A DNA stretch of 9,592 nt from Burkholderiaceae bacterium (GTDB lineage: Bacteria; Pseudomonadota; Gammaproteobacteria; Burkholderiales; Burkholderiaceae): contig CANHMJ010000050.1 in NCBI GenBank assembly GCA_947461805.1, positions 1 to 9,592 on the forward strand. Direction: 5' to 3'. The notes below the pieces were generated by a model. That model ran no database searches. It saw only the letters and a program-made list of their open reading frames with translations, and was not told where the DNA came from. The translations under genes and the position numbers were made by a program. Positions 1-6,175 of the stretch are shown piece after piece (the first letter of the stretch is position 1; each line of letters starts with the position of its first letter).

Positions 1-657
1 CTGCGGAGTACTCATACCCCTTTGATAAAAGCCAAAGCATTTGAGCGCTGCCTAAATCAGACCAGCTCCTATGCAGGCGCGATTGGACTGCCGCAATTTA
101 TGCCGGGTAGCATCCGCAATTTCGCAAAGGATGGTGATGGCGATGGTGTGATTGATTTACGGCAAAGTCGTCCCGATGCAATTGCGAGCGTGGCGCGCTT
201 TTTACGAATGCACGGTTGGCAACCCGGGATGCCAATCTACTTTCCGATTACAGAAACGGAGCAGAATCGAACTGCTATTTTGCGCTTAGCGGATGGCCTG
301 CCAGATGCCAAACACACCGTGCAGGAATTCATTGAATTGGGCATATTGGATAGTCGCTATGGTGATCTACAAACCGGTGGCGTAGCGCCGCAAAGCAAAG
401 CCCTGATTATCGATTTGCCATTTACCAATACGCTCGGCAATAATCAGGTGCGCTATGTTGTTGGCCTTGAGAATTTTCTCAGCATTGTTCAATACAACCG
501 CAGCTATTTTTATGCGCAGAGCGTCGCTGAGTTTGCAGAGGCTCTGGGTTACGACAACCACAGTGCGGCCCTTAAAACACCTGCAACGCCGACCACTAAA
601 GCCAAGAAACCTGCTGTAAAAAAGACGCAAAAGCCTAAAAAGCCTAAGGCCAACTAA
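1..657 (+). CDS. mltB: Lytic murein transglycosylase B, C-terminal part (5' end outside window)
   Basis: This is the C-terminal 218 residues of a family 3 (MltB/Slt35-type) lytic transglycosylase, a periplasmic enzyme that cleaves peptidoglycan between MurNAc and GlcNAc with 1,6-anhydro ring formation. The frame is open to base 1, so the gene starts outside the window. The signal peptide and the catalytic glutamate of the family are therefore not visible. Family features that are visible are the SYAGAIGLPQFMPGS motif (bases about 67-111) and an EF-hand-like loop, DGDGDGVID (bases 130-156). The latter matches the calcium site of Slt35 and is followed by the usual DAIASVARFLRMHGW segment. The last 25 or so residues are a Lys/Pro/Thr-rich tail that looks disordered and might contact wall or membrane polyanions (inference). 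The TAA stop overlaps the convergent cysM stop by 4 bp. The family call is secure; the exact subtype (MltB rather than a paralogue) is less so. Confidence 0.9.
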   Translation: MRSTHTPLIKAKAFERCLNQTSSYAGAIGLPQFMPGSIRNFAKDGDGDGVIDLRQSRPDAIASVARFLRMHGWQPGMPIYFPITETEQNRTAILRLADGLPDAKHTVQEFIELGILDSRYGDLQTGGVAPQSKALIIDLPFTNTLGNNQVRYVVGLENFLSIVQYNRSYFYAQSVAEFAEALGYDNHSAALKTPATPTTKAKKPAVKKTQKPKKPKAN

Positions 658-1580
658 GCTGGAAATACACCCGTGGAAAGATAGCGGTCACCGCGGTCAC
701 AAACAATAAATACAATCGTGGCATTCTCTACTTCCTGCGCAATCCGTAAGGCAATAACGAGCGCTCCTGCTGCTGAGATGCCACAAAAAATACCTTCCTC
801 TGCGGCCATACGACGAGCCATTTCCTCGGCTTCACTTTGACTGACATACTCAATCCGGTCCACTCGATCTGATTGATAAATTTTAGGCAAGTACTCTGGG
901 GCCCATTTACGAATTCCCGGAATCTGCGATCCCTCCGACGGCTGTGCGCCAATAATCTGAATCGCTGGATTCATTGACTTTAAATAGGTAGAGACCCCAG
1001 TGATCGTGCCGGTAGTACCCATTGAAGAAACAAAATGCGTAACCTGCCCATGGGTATCACGCCAAATTTCAGGGCCGGTTGTCTCTAGATGTGCGCGGGG
1101 ATTATCTAAATTTGAAAATTGATCTAGTAAACGCCCACGCCCTTCTTTTTGTAACTGCAAGGCATAGTCTCGCGCCAGCTCCATGCCTCCTGTTGCAGCC
1201 GTCAGAATAAGCTCGGCCCCATAGGCCGCCATGCTTTGGCGACGCTCTAAACTTTGATTCTCGGGCATTACCAGCACCATTTTGTAACCCAACATGGCAG
1301 CAGCCATTGCCAGCGCAATACCAGTATTGCCGCTGGTAGCTTCAATTAAGGTATCGCCCGGTTGGATCTCGCCGCGTTCTTGTGCGCGCGTAATCATCGA
1401 TAGTGCGGGTCGATCCTTGACCGATCCAGCCGGATTATTGCCTTCAAGCTTACCTAAAATAATGTTGCCACGCGCAATGATGTCCGGACTCGGTATCCGC
1501 TGTAAACGCACTAGCGGTGTATTCCCAACCGTTTGGGAAATGGTCATATAGGAGGAGTGGGGATTGGCGGGCAAATTCAT
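654..1580 (-). CDS. cysM: Cysteine synthase B (O-acetylserine sulfhydrylase, PLP-dependent)
   Basis: A fold-type II PLP enzyme that makes L-cysteine from O-acetylserine and sulfide or thiosulfate in the cytoplasm. Numbering from the ATG at 1580, GNTPLVRL is at about 19-26. The PLP lysine is in GNNPAGSVKDRP (K55), the substrate loop SGNTG is at 83-87, and the phosphate-binding GTTGT is at about 188-192. The block EGSQIPGIRKW and the end CDRGDRYLSTGVF are typical of CysM rather than CysK. Length, about 308 residues, is normal. The start is uncertain. TTG (1583), ATG (1580) and ATG (1547) are in frame and none has a Shine-Dalgarno sequence. I prefer 1580 because a tyrosine just upstream of the 1547 codon seems conserved in Burkholderia relatives (from memory), whereas 1547 would match the E. 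coli N-terminus. The start region lies in a 12-bp inverted repeat. It is the last gene of the minus-strand series, 74 bp after comEA. Confidence 0.95.
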   Translation of the reverse strand: MNLPANPHSSYMTISQTVGNTPLVRLQRIPSPDIIARGNIILGKLEGNNPAGSVKDRPALSMITRAQERGEIQPGDTLIEATSGNTGIALAMAAAMLGYKMVLVMPENQSLERRQSMAAYGAELILTAATGGMELARDYALQLQKEGRGRLLDQFSNLDNPRAHLETTGPEIWRDTHGQVTHFVSSMGTTGTITGVSTYLKSMNPAIQIIGAQPSEGSQIPGIRKWAPEYLPKIYQSDRVDRIEYVSQSEAEEMARRMAAEEGIFCGISAAGALVIALRIAQEVENATIVFIVCDRGDRYLSTGVFPA

Positions 1581-1611
1581 CAAACTATTTTAGCTACAAG
1601 CCCGCCAATCC
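1561..1611 (-). promoter_or_regulatory. Perfect 12-bp inverted repeat enclosing the cysM start
   Basis: The arms GGATTGGCGGGC (1561-1572) and GCCCGCCAATCC (1600-1611) are exactly complementary and separated by 27 nt. In cysM mRNA they would form a GC-rich 12-bp hairpin whose loop contains the ATG at 1580. If translation starts at 1547 instead, the whole hairpin lies in the 5' leader, ending 13 nt before the start codon. No T run follows on the minus strand, so it does not look like an intrinsic terminator. It could control translation initiation or mRNA stability, or be a protein-binding site on DNA. The structure is seen directly; the function is unknown. Confidence 0.55.
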
Positions 1612-1654
1612 GGAGAATTAAGCGCAATCACGCTATTTCATATTGGGGCGGCGT

Positions 1655-2119
1655 TTATTCCCAGTTTTTTTGTCCTTTCCCCCTCTTGGATGTGGGGTAC
1701 TGCTCTTGCGTTTCCCGCGAGCGCCCTTGCGATCGGCTCGCGCGCGAATTCGGCTCACTTTGCGCGCGTGAACTTGCTCTGGAACCATTGCGATTTTCAC
1801 GATACGCACTCGGGGATTCAATGGTTAAGCCGTTATCGACCATCTTTTCAACCGACTTCATCCCAATGCCCCGCACCCGCTTTTGTAAATCATTGGCATC
1901 GCGGTAAAAGCCGCCATCCTCTCGCTCTGAAATAATGGCACGCGCCTTTGAGGGGCCTAAGCCTTTGATGCTCTCCAGCTCGGATTGGCTTGCGCTATTG
2001 ACATTAACAGGCGATGCCATTGCATCCGACAACCCGACTCCAATTACAGGCACTAACATAGACATCAGTGCTACTTGAAATGCATATTGACGCACATACG
2101 AACTAAACTTTTGAATCAT
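1655..2119 (-). CDS. ComEA-like exported helix-hairpin-helix protein
   Basis: A 154-residue protein with a hydrophobic N-terminus (about residues 13-30) ending in SDAMASP. This looks like a signal peptide cleaved near residue 36, or a signal anchor. The core, residues 38-100, is the ComEA-type domain. It opens with PVNVNSASQSELESI and carries two helix-hairpin-helix motifs, around GLGPSKARAI (53-62) and GIGMKSVEKM (84-93), that bind DNA non-specifically. ComEA proteins act in the periplasm to hold incoming DNA during natural transformation, which would fit, but short ComEA-like proteins also occur in bacteria with no known competence. The C-terminal 50 residues or so (about 101-154) are a Ser/Arg-rich, basic, probably disordered tail, longer than in minimal ComEA proteins, that may add DNA affinity (inference). 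The ATG at 2119 has an AAGGGG ribosome site 5 nt upstream. It stands alone between 170 bp and 74 bp gaps. Confidence 0.85.
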   Translation of the reverse strand: MIQKFSSYVRQYAFQVALMSMLVPVIGVGLSDAMASPVNVNSASQSELESIKGLGPSKARAIISEREDGGFYRDANDLQKRVRGIGMKSVEKMVDNGLTIESPSAYRENRNGSRASSRAQSEPNSRASRSQGRSRETQEQYPTSKRGKGQKNWE

Positions 2120-2124
2120 ATCAA

Positions 2125-2130
2125 CCCCTT
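2125..2130 (-). promoter_or_regulatory. Ribosome binding site of the comEA-like gene
   Basis: AAGGGG on the minus strand lies 5 nt before the ATG at 2119. It is one base off AAGGAG and supports this start. It is one of only two clear ribosome sites in the window, the other being that of hldD. Confidence 0.6.
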
Positions 2131-2139
2131 TTGATCGTT

Positions 2140-2175
2140 AAAAAATCCTTGGACTAAATGAATAGCGCTCAAGGA
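2140..2175 (-). terminator. Weak terminator-like hairpin ahead of the comEA-like gene
   Basis: On the minus strand TCCTTG (2175-2170) can pair with CAAGGA (2151-2146), with an 18-nt loop. It is followed at once by six T residues (2145-2140). The T run is good but the stem is only 6 bp and the loop is large. It could end transcripts from the hldD/DinB-like side or attenuate read-through into comEA. It may also be chance. Confidence 0.3.
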
Positions 2176-2289
2176 CTCCTCATAACGGCCAAAAGATGGG
2201 AGTGGTTGACCAAAACAGTGTGGACTACAGGGGAGCTACAGTGAATTCAGTAAATAGAATCAAGGGCTAAGACAATACTGACAGCTTTG

Positions 2290-2802
2290 TCAATTCGACT
2301 TGATGAAGGCATCTCTTAGAAACACTGGTAGATCGATTGCGGGCGGTCGATAGGACGACTCATACATCATCTGCGCAACATAACCTCGATGATAGGTTTT
2401 ATGATTCATCACATGAAGCAGCATGTCACCACGGGTCATCTCTCCTTTACCGCCGTCCACAAAAGTAAACACTAGCGACTCATCGTGCATCTGCGGCGTC
2501 AGCGTATTGGCATAGTCAATATACCAATTATCTGAAGCGACTTGCATTGAAATCAATTTATCCAGTGATGGAATCTCTAATAAATTACGCGTTTGATAAC
2601 CATGACTCTGCCCCAGCAGATGCCCCTTCCATATTTGATCGATTACATAGATGTGGCCTAGGGTTTTCAGGAGGCTGCCAGCGCCGGTTTTTCGTTCCTC
2701 GATCACTATTTCTCTTGGCAGCAATTTCAAGGCATCAAACAGCGTTTGATTGGCCCATTTGGTGTACTGAGTCAACATCTGAGTATTGCGGATGCCGCGC
2801 AT
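2290..2802 (-). CDS. DinB-family putative metalloprotein
   Basis: A 170-residue protein of the DinB/YfiT-like four-helix-bundle family. The three-histidine metal site typical of the family is present: H50 in LKTLGHIYVIDQ, plus H134 and H138 in HVMNHKTYHRGYVAQ, an H-x3-H motif on the late helix. The opening, MLTQYTKWANQTLFDAL, is the usual first helix. Family members are cytoplasmic; some are thiol-dependent transferases, but most have no known substrate, and the DinB name does not mean DNA polymerase IV. No function can be assigned here. The ATG at 2802 is 13 nt after the hldD stop and has no Shine-Dalgarno sequence. A second in-frame ATG at 2778 (residue 9) also lacks one and would leave the bundle intact. 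The short gap suggests it is translated from hldD read-through mRNA. It has no evident metabolic link to heptose synthesis. Confidence 0.85.
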   Translation of the reverse strand: MRGIRNTQMLTQYTKWANQTLFDALKLLPREIVIEERKTGAGSLLKTLGHIYVIDQIWKGHLLGQSHGYQTRNLLEIPSLDKLISMQVASDNWYIDYANTLTPQMHDESLVFTFVDGGKGEMTRGDMLLHVMNHKTYHRGYVAQMMYESSYRPPAIDLPVFLRDAFIKSN

Positions 2803-2815
2803 TTTAAATAATCGA

Positions 2816-3841
2816 CTATTTATCCAGCGGGATTGCTAAAAAATCAGCATTGGCGGAAAGCCAGTCAATATAACGCCCAACGCCCTGCTCTACATTCAAA
2901 AATGGGGCAGCATAGCCCGCTGCTCTGAGTTGGGTCTGGTCTGCCTGCGTGAAACACTGGTACTTACCCCGTAACGCATCGGGAAACGGAATGTATTCAA
3001 TCAAGCCTTGCTTGACCAATTCAGATAAGCTAACTGGAGCTTGCCCTCCAATGCGCCGCATGGAGTTGACGACGGCATGCGCAACATCATTAAAGGGCTG
3101 GGCTTTGCCGCTACCCAAGTTAAAGATGCCGCTCTTTTCAGGATGGTCATAGAAAAAGAGATTAACTTTGACAACATCCTCAACGGAAACAAAATCACGG
3201 CTCTGCTCGCCTGCAGCATAGCCACCATACTCACCAAAGAGCTTAACCACACCGTGGTTTTTAAACTGATGGAATTGATGAAACGCAACCGATGCCATTC
3301 GGCCCTTGTGCGACTCGCGCGGACCATACACATTAAAGTACCGGAAGCCAACCACTTGGGCTGTATTTGCTTTCTCAGTAAAGCGCTTACGCATGACCTG
3401 ATCAAATAAAAACTTCGAGTAGCCATAGATATTCAACGGCCTTTCATGCTCTCGGCTTTCGATAAAAGTGTCGGATCCGCCATAAGTGGCTGCTGAAGAT
3501 GCATACAAAAATGGAACGCTCTCTTCGGTACAAATATCCAGTAAATCCATGGAATAGCGATAGTTATTTGCCATCATGAAAATACCATCGGTTTCCATCG
3601 TATCGGAGCACGCCCCTTCATGAAAAACCGCCTTGACCTTTCCGAGTCGTCCGCTGGCAAACGCCTCTAGAAATTCATCCTTATCAAGGTAGTCAATAAT
3701 GTCGAGGTCAGCCAAGTTACGGTATTTATCCGCTGGGCGTAAATCATCTACCGCAATGATATTTTTTTCACCTCTAGCATTGAGGGCTTGCACTAAATTA
3801 GCGCCAATAAATCCAGCGGCACCCGTCACAATAATCGTCAC
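2816..3841 (-). CDS. hldD: ADP-L-glycero-D-manno-heptose 6-epimerase
   Basis: A cytoplasmic NAD(P)-dependent epimerase of the extended short-chain dehydrogenase family. It converts ADP-D-glycero-D-manno-heptose to ADP-L-glycero-D-manno-heptose, the donor for the LPS inner core. The Rossmann motif TGAAGFIGANL is at 6-16, and SSAATYGG (115-122) holds the active-site serine region. The catalytic Y-x3-K is in LNIYGYSKFLFD (Y139, K143). RYFNVYGPRESHKGRMASVAF (167-187) and GEQSRDFVSVEDVV (211-224) are characteristic of HldD. Length, 341 residues, is normal. The start codon is GTG (3841), which overlaps the hldA stop as GTGA. A GGAGG 7 nt upstream supports this start. It works directly downstream of HldA; the adenylyltransferase step between them (HldC) is not encoded in the window. 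Confidence 0.97.
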   Translation of the reverse strand: MTIIVTGAAGFIGANLVQALNARGEKNIIAVDDLRPADKYRNLADLDIIDYLDKDEFLEAFASGRLGKVKAVFHEGACSDTMETDGIFMMANNYRYSMDLLDICTEESVPFLYASSAATYGGSDTFIESREHERPLNIYGYSKFLFDQVMRKRFTEKANTAQVVGFRYFNVYGPRESHKGRMASVAFHQFHQFKNHGVVKLFGEYGGYAAGEQSRDFVSVEDVVKVNLFFYDHPEKSGIFNLGSGKAQPFNDVAHAVVNSMRRIGGQAPVSLSELVKQGLIEYIPFPDALRGKYQCFTQADQTQLRAAGYAAPFLNVEQGVGRYIDWLSANADFLAIPLDK

Positions 3842-4773
3842 TGCAATTCCTCCGAAGTTACGGTTGCGGTACCCAGCTTGCCCACCACAATGCCACCGGC
3901 GCGATTGGCTAATGCCATGGCCCGCTCAAGCGGCCACTGCGCTGCAAGGGCGACTGCTAAAGTCGCAATCACGGTATCACCTGCGCCAGAAACATCAAAA
4001 ACTTCCCGCGCCTGTGCACGTACATGCGAAACACCTTGATCCGTGAATAAACTCATTCCCTCTTCAGATCGGGTGAGTAGTAAAGCCTGAATTCCCAATG
4101 AACGTCTTAGCTCTTGCGCGCGCTGCGTCAGATCGTCCTCGTCCACCCATCGGCCCACCACTTGACGCAACTCACTGCGATTGGGGGTGAGCAGGGTAGC
4201 ACCGCGGTATTTCTCGTAGTCTTCACCCTTAGGGTCAACCAAAATGACTTTGTTTTGCGCCCGCGCGTACTCAATCATGGTGGCAACCTGACTCAAGGCT
4301 CCTTTGCCGTAATCCGACAACACAAGCACATCGGCAGTGCCCAAGGCCTTTTCAAACCGCGCTAACTTTTGCTCCAATGCAGTTTGGCTAGGCGTCTCTT
4401 CAAAATCCAAGCGAATCAATTGCTGTTGGCGCGCAATCACCCGCAACTTCACTGTGGTTGGAACCTGGGGATCGACTTCTAATTGGCTATTGACACCGCT
4501 CTGCTTAAGTAGTTCACCAATGCGATTGCCTGCTTCATCCTCGCCCACAACGCCAAGGATGGTTATCTTGGCTCCGAGTGCGGCGACGTTGCGCGCCACG
4601 TTAGCGGCGCCACCCAAGCGTTCATCCACTTTGGATACTTGAACAATTGGAACCGGCGCCTCTGGCGAAATCCGATCCGAATCGCCGAACCAATAGCGAT
4701 CAAGCATAACGTCGCCGACCACCAATAAGTTGGTCTTAGCAAATTGTGCACGGTTCGCTTTTTCTACGGTCAT
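3838..4773 (-). CDS. hldA: D-glycero-beta-D-manno-heptose-7-phosphate kinase (single-domain)
   Basis: A PfkB/ribokinase-family sugar kinase that phosphorylates heptose 7-phosphate at C1 to give the 1,7-bisphosphate in ADP-heptose synthesis. The N-terminal GDVMLDRYWFG (20-30) and the GGAANVARNVAALG stretch (54-67) are typical of the HldE kinase domain. The PfkB signature DVSGAGDTVIA (260-270) carries the catalytic aspartate D266. At 311 residues the protein stops after the kinase. The C-terminal adenylyltransferase domain of the fused E. coli HldE is absent, so this is the split form (RfaE1/HldA), and a separate hldC (rfaE2) should lie elsewhere. The ATG overlaps the ugd stop (ATGA, 4770-4773) and has no clear Shine-Dalgarno, so coupled translation is likely. 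Its own stop overlaps the hldD GTG. Confidence 0.95.
   Translation of the reverse strand: MTVEKANRAQFAKTNLLVVGDVMLDRYWFGDSDRISPEAPVPIVQVSKVDERLGGAANVARNVAALGAKITILGVVGEDEAGNRIGELLKQSGVNSQLEVDPQVPTTVKLRVIARQQQLIRLDFEETPSQTALEQKLARFEKALGTADVLVLSDYGKGALSQVATMIEYARAQNKVILVDPKGEDYEKYRGATLLTPNRSELRQVVGRWVDEDDLTQRAQELRRSLGIQALLLTRSEEGMSLFTDQGVSHVRAQAREVFDVSGAGDTVIATLAVALAAQWPLERAMALANRAGGIVVGKLGTATVTSEELQ
3849..3853 (-). promoter_or_regulatory. Strong Shine-Dalgarno site of hldD inside hldA
   Basis: GGAGG on the minus strand, 7 nt before the GTG start at 3841, lies inside the last codons of hldA. It is the best ribosome site in the window and settles the GTG start. The GTGA overlap plus this site suggests both coupling and independent initiation. 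Confidence 0.75.
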
Positions 4774-6146
4774 GATCGTAATTCGTTGTGACGGCCAATG
4801 CCTTGGTATTCAAAACCCAATTCTTGCATAGCTTGGGGCTCATAGAGGTTTCGGCCATCGAAAATGATGGGAGATTTGAGTTTTTGCTTGAGTAAATCAA
4901 AATCAGGGCTGCGGAAGGCTTTCCACTCGGTAACGATGACCAGAGCATCACAGCCATCCAAGGCATCCATCGGCTGATCGACCATCGAGACACGCTTGCG
5001 TCCCTCCGGATTATTTGCAAAATCGACATCAAAACAATGGGCTGCCTCTGGCATAGCGACGGGATCATAGGCCACTACAGTAGCGCCGCGCTTCACTAAC
5101 GCTGCAATAATCACGCGGCTAGGGGCTTCGCGCATATCGTCTGTGTTGGGCTTAAATGCCAAGCCCCAAATAGCAAACTTCCGCTTGGATAAATCCGAAC
5201 CAAAGCGCTTCTCCATCTTTTCAACCAAGATCGTTTTTTGCGCCTCATTCACCGCCTCTACTGCTTGCAATATTTTTAAGTCGCGTCCGTGCTCTAGTGC
5301 CGTTTTGCTCAGCGCCGAAACGTCTTTTGGAAAGCATGATCCGCCATAGCCCGTCCCAGAGTACAAAAAACCATACCCAATCCGAGAATCAGAGCCAATG
5401 CCCTGCCTAACCGCTTCAATGTCAGCGCCGACTACATCCGCAAGATTCGCTAACTCGTTCATAAATGAAATGCGGGTCGCCAACATCGCGTTTGCCGCAT
5501 ACTTTGTCAGCTCCGCGCTTTTTACATCCATGTAATAGGTCCGCTCGTGGTGGCGATTAAATGGCGCGTACAGTTTCCGCATCTGCTCTCTTGCCCGCAA
5601 TCCAGCCGGATTACTGTCGGTACCAATCACAATGCGGTCAGGCCGCATGAAATCCTCCACCGCAGCACCCTCTTTCAAAAACTCAGGGTTCGAAACTACC
5701 GAGCAAAGCTCAGCTGGGAGGCTACGCTTAACTAATTCCTCTGTAATGGCTGCTGTCACTTTTTCTGCTGTACCTACGGGGACCGTTGATTTATCCACCA
5801 CCACCTTAGGCGTGGTCATGTGACGCCCAATATTGCGAGCTGCAGCAACGACATACTGCAAGTCAGCTGAGCCATCCTCATCCGGCGGCGTGCCTACTGC
5901 GATAAATTGAATATCACCATGCGCTACCGATGCCGCAATATCGGTAGAGAATTGCAAACGCCCTGCTGCACGATTACGCTCAATCATTTCTTTGAGGCCC
6001 GGTTCATAAATGGGTACGCCACCAGAATTCAGAATAGCGATTTTCTTTGGATCCAAATCCAAGCAAAACACATTGTTACCTTGCTCAGCCAAACAGGCGC
6101 CAGTTACTAAACCGACGTAGCCGCTACCAATAATGGTGACTTTCAT
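4770..6146 (-). CDS. ugd: UDP-glucose 6-dehydrogenase
   Basis: Oxidises UDP-glucose to UDP-glucuronate with two NAD+, in the cytoplasm. It is the precursor step for glucuronate or pentose sugars in exopolysaccharide and, in many Burkholderiales, for 4-amino-4-deoxy-arabinose on lipid A. The NAD-binding motif GSGYVGLVTGACLA is at 7-20 and VGTPPDEDGSADL at 84-96. The central helix carries K215 (ELTKYAANAMLA). The catalytic cysteine C271 is in GTGYGGSCFPKD. The C-terminal UDP-binding domain has WGLAFKPNTDDMREAPS at 327-343. Length, 458 residues, is slightly longer than many bacterial forms but normal for the group. The ATG at 6146 follows the lapB stop by 29 bp and lacks a clear ribosome site. 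The stop overlaps the hldA ATG. Linkage of ugd to hldA and hldD is, as I recall, conserved in Burkholderia. Confidence 0.96.
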   Translation of the reverse strand: MKVTIIGSGYVGLVTGACLAEQGNNVFCLDLDPKKIAILNSGGVPIYEPGLKEMIERNRAAGRLQFSTDIAASVAHGDIQFIAVGTPPDEDGSADLQYVVAAARNIGRHMTTPKVVVDKSTVPVGTAEKVTAAITEELVKRSLPAELCSVVSNPEFLKEGAAVEDFMRPDRIVIGTDSNPAGLRAREQMRKLYAPFNRHHERTYYMDVKSAELTKYAANAMLATRISFMNELANLADVVGADIEAVRQGIGSDSRIGYGFLYSGTGYGGSCFPKDVSALSKTALEHGRDLKILQAVEAVNEAQKTILVEKMEKRFGSDLSKRKFAIWGLAFKPNTDDMREAPSRVIIAALVKRGATVVAYDPVAMPEAAHCFDVDFANNPEGRKRVSMVDQPMDALDGCDALVIVTEWKAFRSPDFDLLKQKLKSPIIFDGRNLYEPQAMQELGFEYQGIGRHNELRS

Positions 6147-6175
6147 GGGGTATCAACCGTTCTTAAACAAATGAG

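Larger units (their letters stand above)
2120..2289. other. 170-bp intergenic region between the DinB-like and comEA-like genes
   Basis: The longest non-coding gap in the window, with no convincing ORF. It holds the comEA ribosome site and a weak terminator-like hairpin (2140-2175). It also has short direct repeats: CTACAG at 2225-2230 and 2236-2241, and ACAGTG at 2215-2220 and 2238-2243. The 8-bp palindrome TGAATTCA is at 2242-2249. A TTGACA that could be a -35 box overlaps the stop of the DinB-like gene (2288-2293, minus strand), but there is no good -10 box 16-18 bp downstream. A separate comEA promoter in this gap is plausible from the spacing but cannot be placed by eye. Confidence 0.5.

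Noticed and set aside
684..700. Tandem GCGGTCAC direct repeat
   Set aside because: It encodes the conserved CDRGDR segment of CysM; the repeat follows from the repeated Asp-Arg codons.
1587..1592. TAAAAT on the minus strand as a -10 box for cysM
   Set aside because: No -35-like hexamer lies 16-18 bp upstream (CTCCGG region), and the start point would be within a few bases of the ATG.
1633..1821. 62-residue very basic minus-strand ORF inside the comEA-like gene
   Set aside because: It is the out-of-frame reading of the Ser/Arg-rich comEA tail, has no ribosome site, and the comEA frame has a recognisable domain.
1533..1907. 124-residue plus-strand ORF across the cysM/comEA junction
   Set aside because: It is antisense to two recognised genes and shows no domain. 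The AGGAGG on the plus strand near 1550 is inside it and has no suitable start codon downstream.
2215..2249. Short repeats CTACAG and ACAGTG and the palindrome TGAATTCA as an operator
   Set aside because: The repeats are only 6-8 bp, with no regular spacing or recognisable regulator site, and are consistent with chance.
2258..2293. Perfect TTGACA -35 box on the minus strand as a comEA promoter
   Set aside because: At 16-18 bp spacing the -10 positions read CTTAGC, TTAGCC or TAGCCC, which are poor matches. The box overlaps the stop codon of the DinB-like gene and a small TGACA/TGTCA stem.
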